In this document: positions 62,767 to 64,000 of the stretch, piece after piece
How the letters are laid out: every line of letters begins with the position of its first letter
How positions within the stretch are numbered: position 1 is the stretch's first letter
Assembly (NCBI GenBank): GCA_015489815.1
Contig: WFZA01000019.1
Span: 62,001 to 126,000 of the forward strand
Direction: 5' to 3'
DNA from: Caldisericales bacterium
GTDB taxonomy: Bacteria; Caldisericota; Caldisericia; Caldisericales; Caldisericaceae
Length of the DNA: 64,000 nt
Translations under genes and position numbers: made by a program
Notes under the pieces: generated by a model
What the model was told of the DNA's origin: nothing
Databases searched by the model: none
What the model saw: the letters and a program-made list of their open reading frames with translations, nothing else

Positions 62767-64000
62767 ATGGCTGACTTGTTTGGTGAAAAAGTAATAAATG
62801 TTCCAGTAGAGGACGAAATTACAAAATCTTATTTAGACTATTCTATGAGCGTCATAGTAGGAAGGGCGCTTCCAGATATTCGTGACGGACTTAAACCCGT
62901 ACACAGAAGAATTCTATTTGCTATGAACGAAATGGGTTGCCTTCCTAACAAACCCTATAAAAAGAGTGCGAGAGTCGTGGGAGAAGTATTAGGTAAATTT
63001 CACCCACACGGCGACATCGCACTATACGACGCACTTGTAAGGATGGCACAACCATTTTCGTTGCGTTATCCATTAATAGACGGCCACGGAAACTTTGGCT
63101 CGATAGACGGTGATGCCCCTGCTGCAATGAGGTACACAGAGGCAAGGCTATCCAAAATTTCAATGGAACTTTTAGACGGGCTTAACGAAGATGCGGTTGA
63201 CTTTGTGCCTAACTTCGACAATACACTGAAAGAACCCGTCGTTCTTCCTGCAAAATTCCCCAACCTGCTTGCAAACGGTTCCTCGGGTATTGCCGTAGGT
63301 ATGGCAACCAATATTCCACCCCACAACCTTACTGAGCTAATAGACGCTCTTGTATACATTATAGAGAAAGAAAAAATTGCCAACGAGAAAGTAGAAACTA
63401 AAGAATTATTCCAATTTATAAAGGGGCCTGATTTCCCTACTGCTGGCACTATCGTGGGGAAAAGTGGTATAAAAGAATACTTTACGACAGGCAGAGGAAC
63501 GATCACCATAAGGGGTAAAGCCCACATTGAAAAGTTAAAAAAGAGTAAAAAACTTCACTTTGTAATAACAGAGTTACCTTACGAGGTTAACAAAGCCAAT
63601 CTCGTTGAAAAGATAGCAAACCTCGTGAAAGCCAAAAAACTGACAGGAGTAGAAGACATTAGAGATGAGTCAGATAAAGACGGTATCCGAATTGTAATAA
63701 GGCTAAACCAAAGCGTAAATGTTAATGTTTTTGAAAAGAAATTAAGGCTTACCACAAACTTTGAAAAAAGATATGGCGTTATCCTACTTGGAATTTTAAA
63801 CAACATTCCAAAGGTATTTACGATGAAAGGGCTACTTGATGAATTCCTTAAGTTTAGAAATCAGGTAGTCATCAGGATTGCGAATTATCAACTTAAAAAA
63901 GCCGAAAAGTACCTCGAAATTTTATTAGGGCTCAAGGCAGCAATAGAGCACATAGACGAAGTAATAAAAATTATAAGAGGCTCAAAAGATGCCCAGGTTG
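62767..64000 (+). CDS. gyrA: DNA gyrase subunit A (3' end outside the window)
   Basis: 411 codons are visible and the frame is open to the end of the window. [37 protein letters not shown] and [20 protein letters not shown] define the breakage-reunion domain; the catalytic tyrosine is Tyr123 in [10 protein letters not shown]. The ATG at 62767 follows AGAGGTGATAT and lies 9 bases after gyrB. A choice of GyrA over ParC rests on the gyrB neighbour, since the C-terminal box lies outside. Confidence 0.93.
   Translation, partial: MADLFGEKVINVPVEDEITKSYLDYSMSVIVGRALPDIRDGLKPVHRRILFAMNEMGCLPNKPYKKSARVVGEVLGKFHPHGDIALYDALVRMAQPFSLRYPLIDGHGNFGSIDGDAPAAMRYTEARLSKISMELLDGLNEDAVDFVPNFDNTLKEPVVLPAKFPNLLANGSSGIAVGMATNIPPHNLTELIDALVYIIEKEKIANEKVETKELFQFIKGPDFPTAGTIVGKSGIKEYFTTGRGTITIRGKAHIEKLKKSKKLHFVITELPYEVNKANLVEKIANLVKAKKLTGVEDIRDESDKDGIRIVIRLNQSVNVNVFEKKLRLTTNFEKRYGVILLGILNNIPKVFTMKGLLDEFLKFRNQVVIRIANYQLKKAEKYLEILLGLKAAIEHIDEVIKIIRGSKDAQV

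Overview
The window is low-GC bacterial chromosome. Its gene content suggests a strict or near-strict anaerobe, probably thermophilic: four-subunit pyruvate:ferredoxin oxidoreductase, ferredoxin, rubrerythrin and rubredoxin, electron transfer flavoprotein, an iron-sulfur serine dehydratase, and a tungsten/molybdenum cofactor cluster. The rapZ-yvcK-whiA block next to gap-pgk-secG is typical of Firmicutes, Thermotogae and nearby deep lineages. A Caldisericum-like lineage is my best guess, but that is an inference from gene content and not a match I could check.

Layout. 1-3310: end of a ferredoxin gene, then porGDAB. 3354-7994: a forward run with a frameshifted NifX-like gene, MTA phosphorylase, rhomboid protease, a frameshifted PD-(D/E)XK protein, an amidinotransferase-fold hydrolase and a radical SAM maturase. 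8008-16896: one reverse-strand chain of eight overlapping or abutting genes (nucleotide-sugar dehydrogenase, duplicated WecG/TagA glycosyltransferase, etfB, etfA, moeA, moeA-PBP fusion, MFS transporter, MoaD), followed upstream by tRNA-Ser. 17169-27837: metallophosphoesterase, UPF0104 membrane protein, nucleoside kinase, GT-C-like membrane protein with sdaAB/sdaAA, deoxyribosyltransferase, a small protein behind a probable attenuator leader RNA, DUF2148, EamA transporter, AlkA. 28170-32500: a decaying accessory island with ParA, a small ParA partner, and three damaged genes (DUF6508, DUF3800, PD-(D/E)XK). 32499-40611: MFS, a CDF transporter fused to a NifX-like domain, alcohol dehydrogenase, rubredoxin/rubrerythrin, DUF4332, plsY, DUF123, thiI, nurA. 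40690-41866: a multiply broken DUF401 membrane-protein pseudogene. 42065-45274: a sugar-type ABC uptake operon. 45325-46551: a gene-free, repeat-rich stretch. 46552-53680: three tRNAs, secG, pgk, gap, rpoN, whiA, yvcK, rapZ. 53751-55305: two DUF4388 paralogues. 55309-60710: clpC-lepA-hemW. 60850-64000: gyrB and the start of gyrA.

The most interesting signals are: a promoter-leader-terminator unit with a competing antiterminator fold at 24863-25021; a tandem WecG fusion; a CDF-NifX fusion; probable leaderless mRNAs; a very uniform 16-bp promoter spacer; dispersed non-coding repeats; a tRNA-Leu with A34; and several genes broken at single homopolymer runs. The last group may be real decay or assembly error. 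No CRISPR array, intact transposase, rRNA or phage structural gene was seen.
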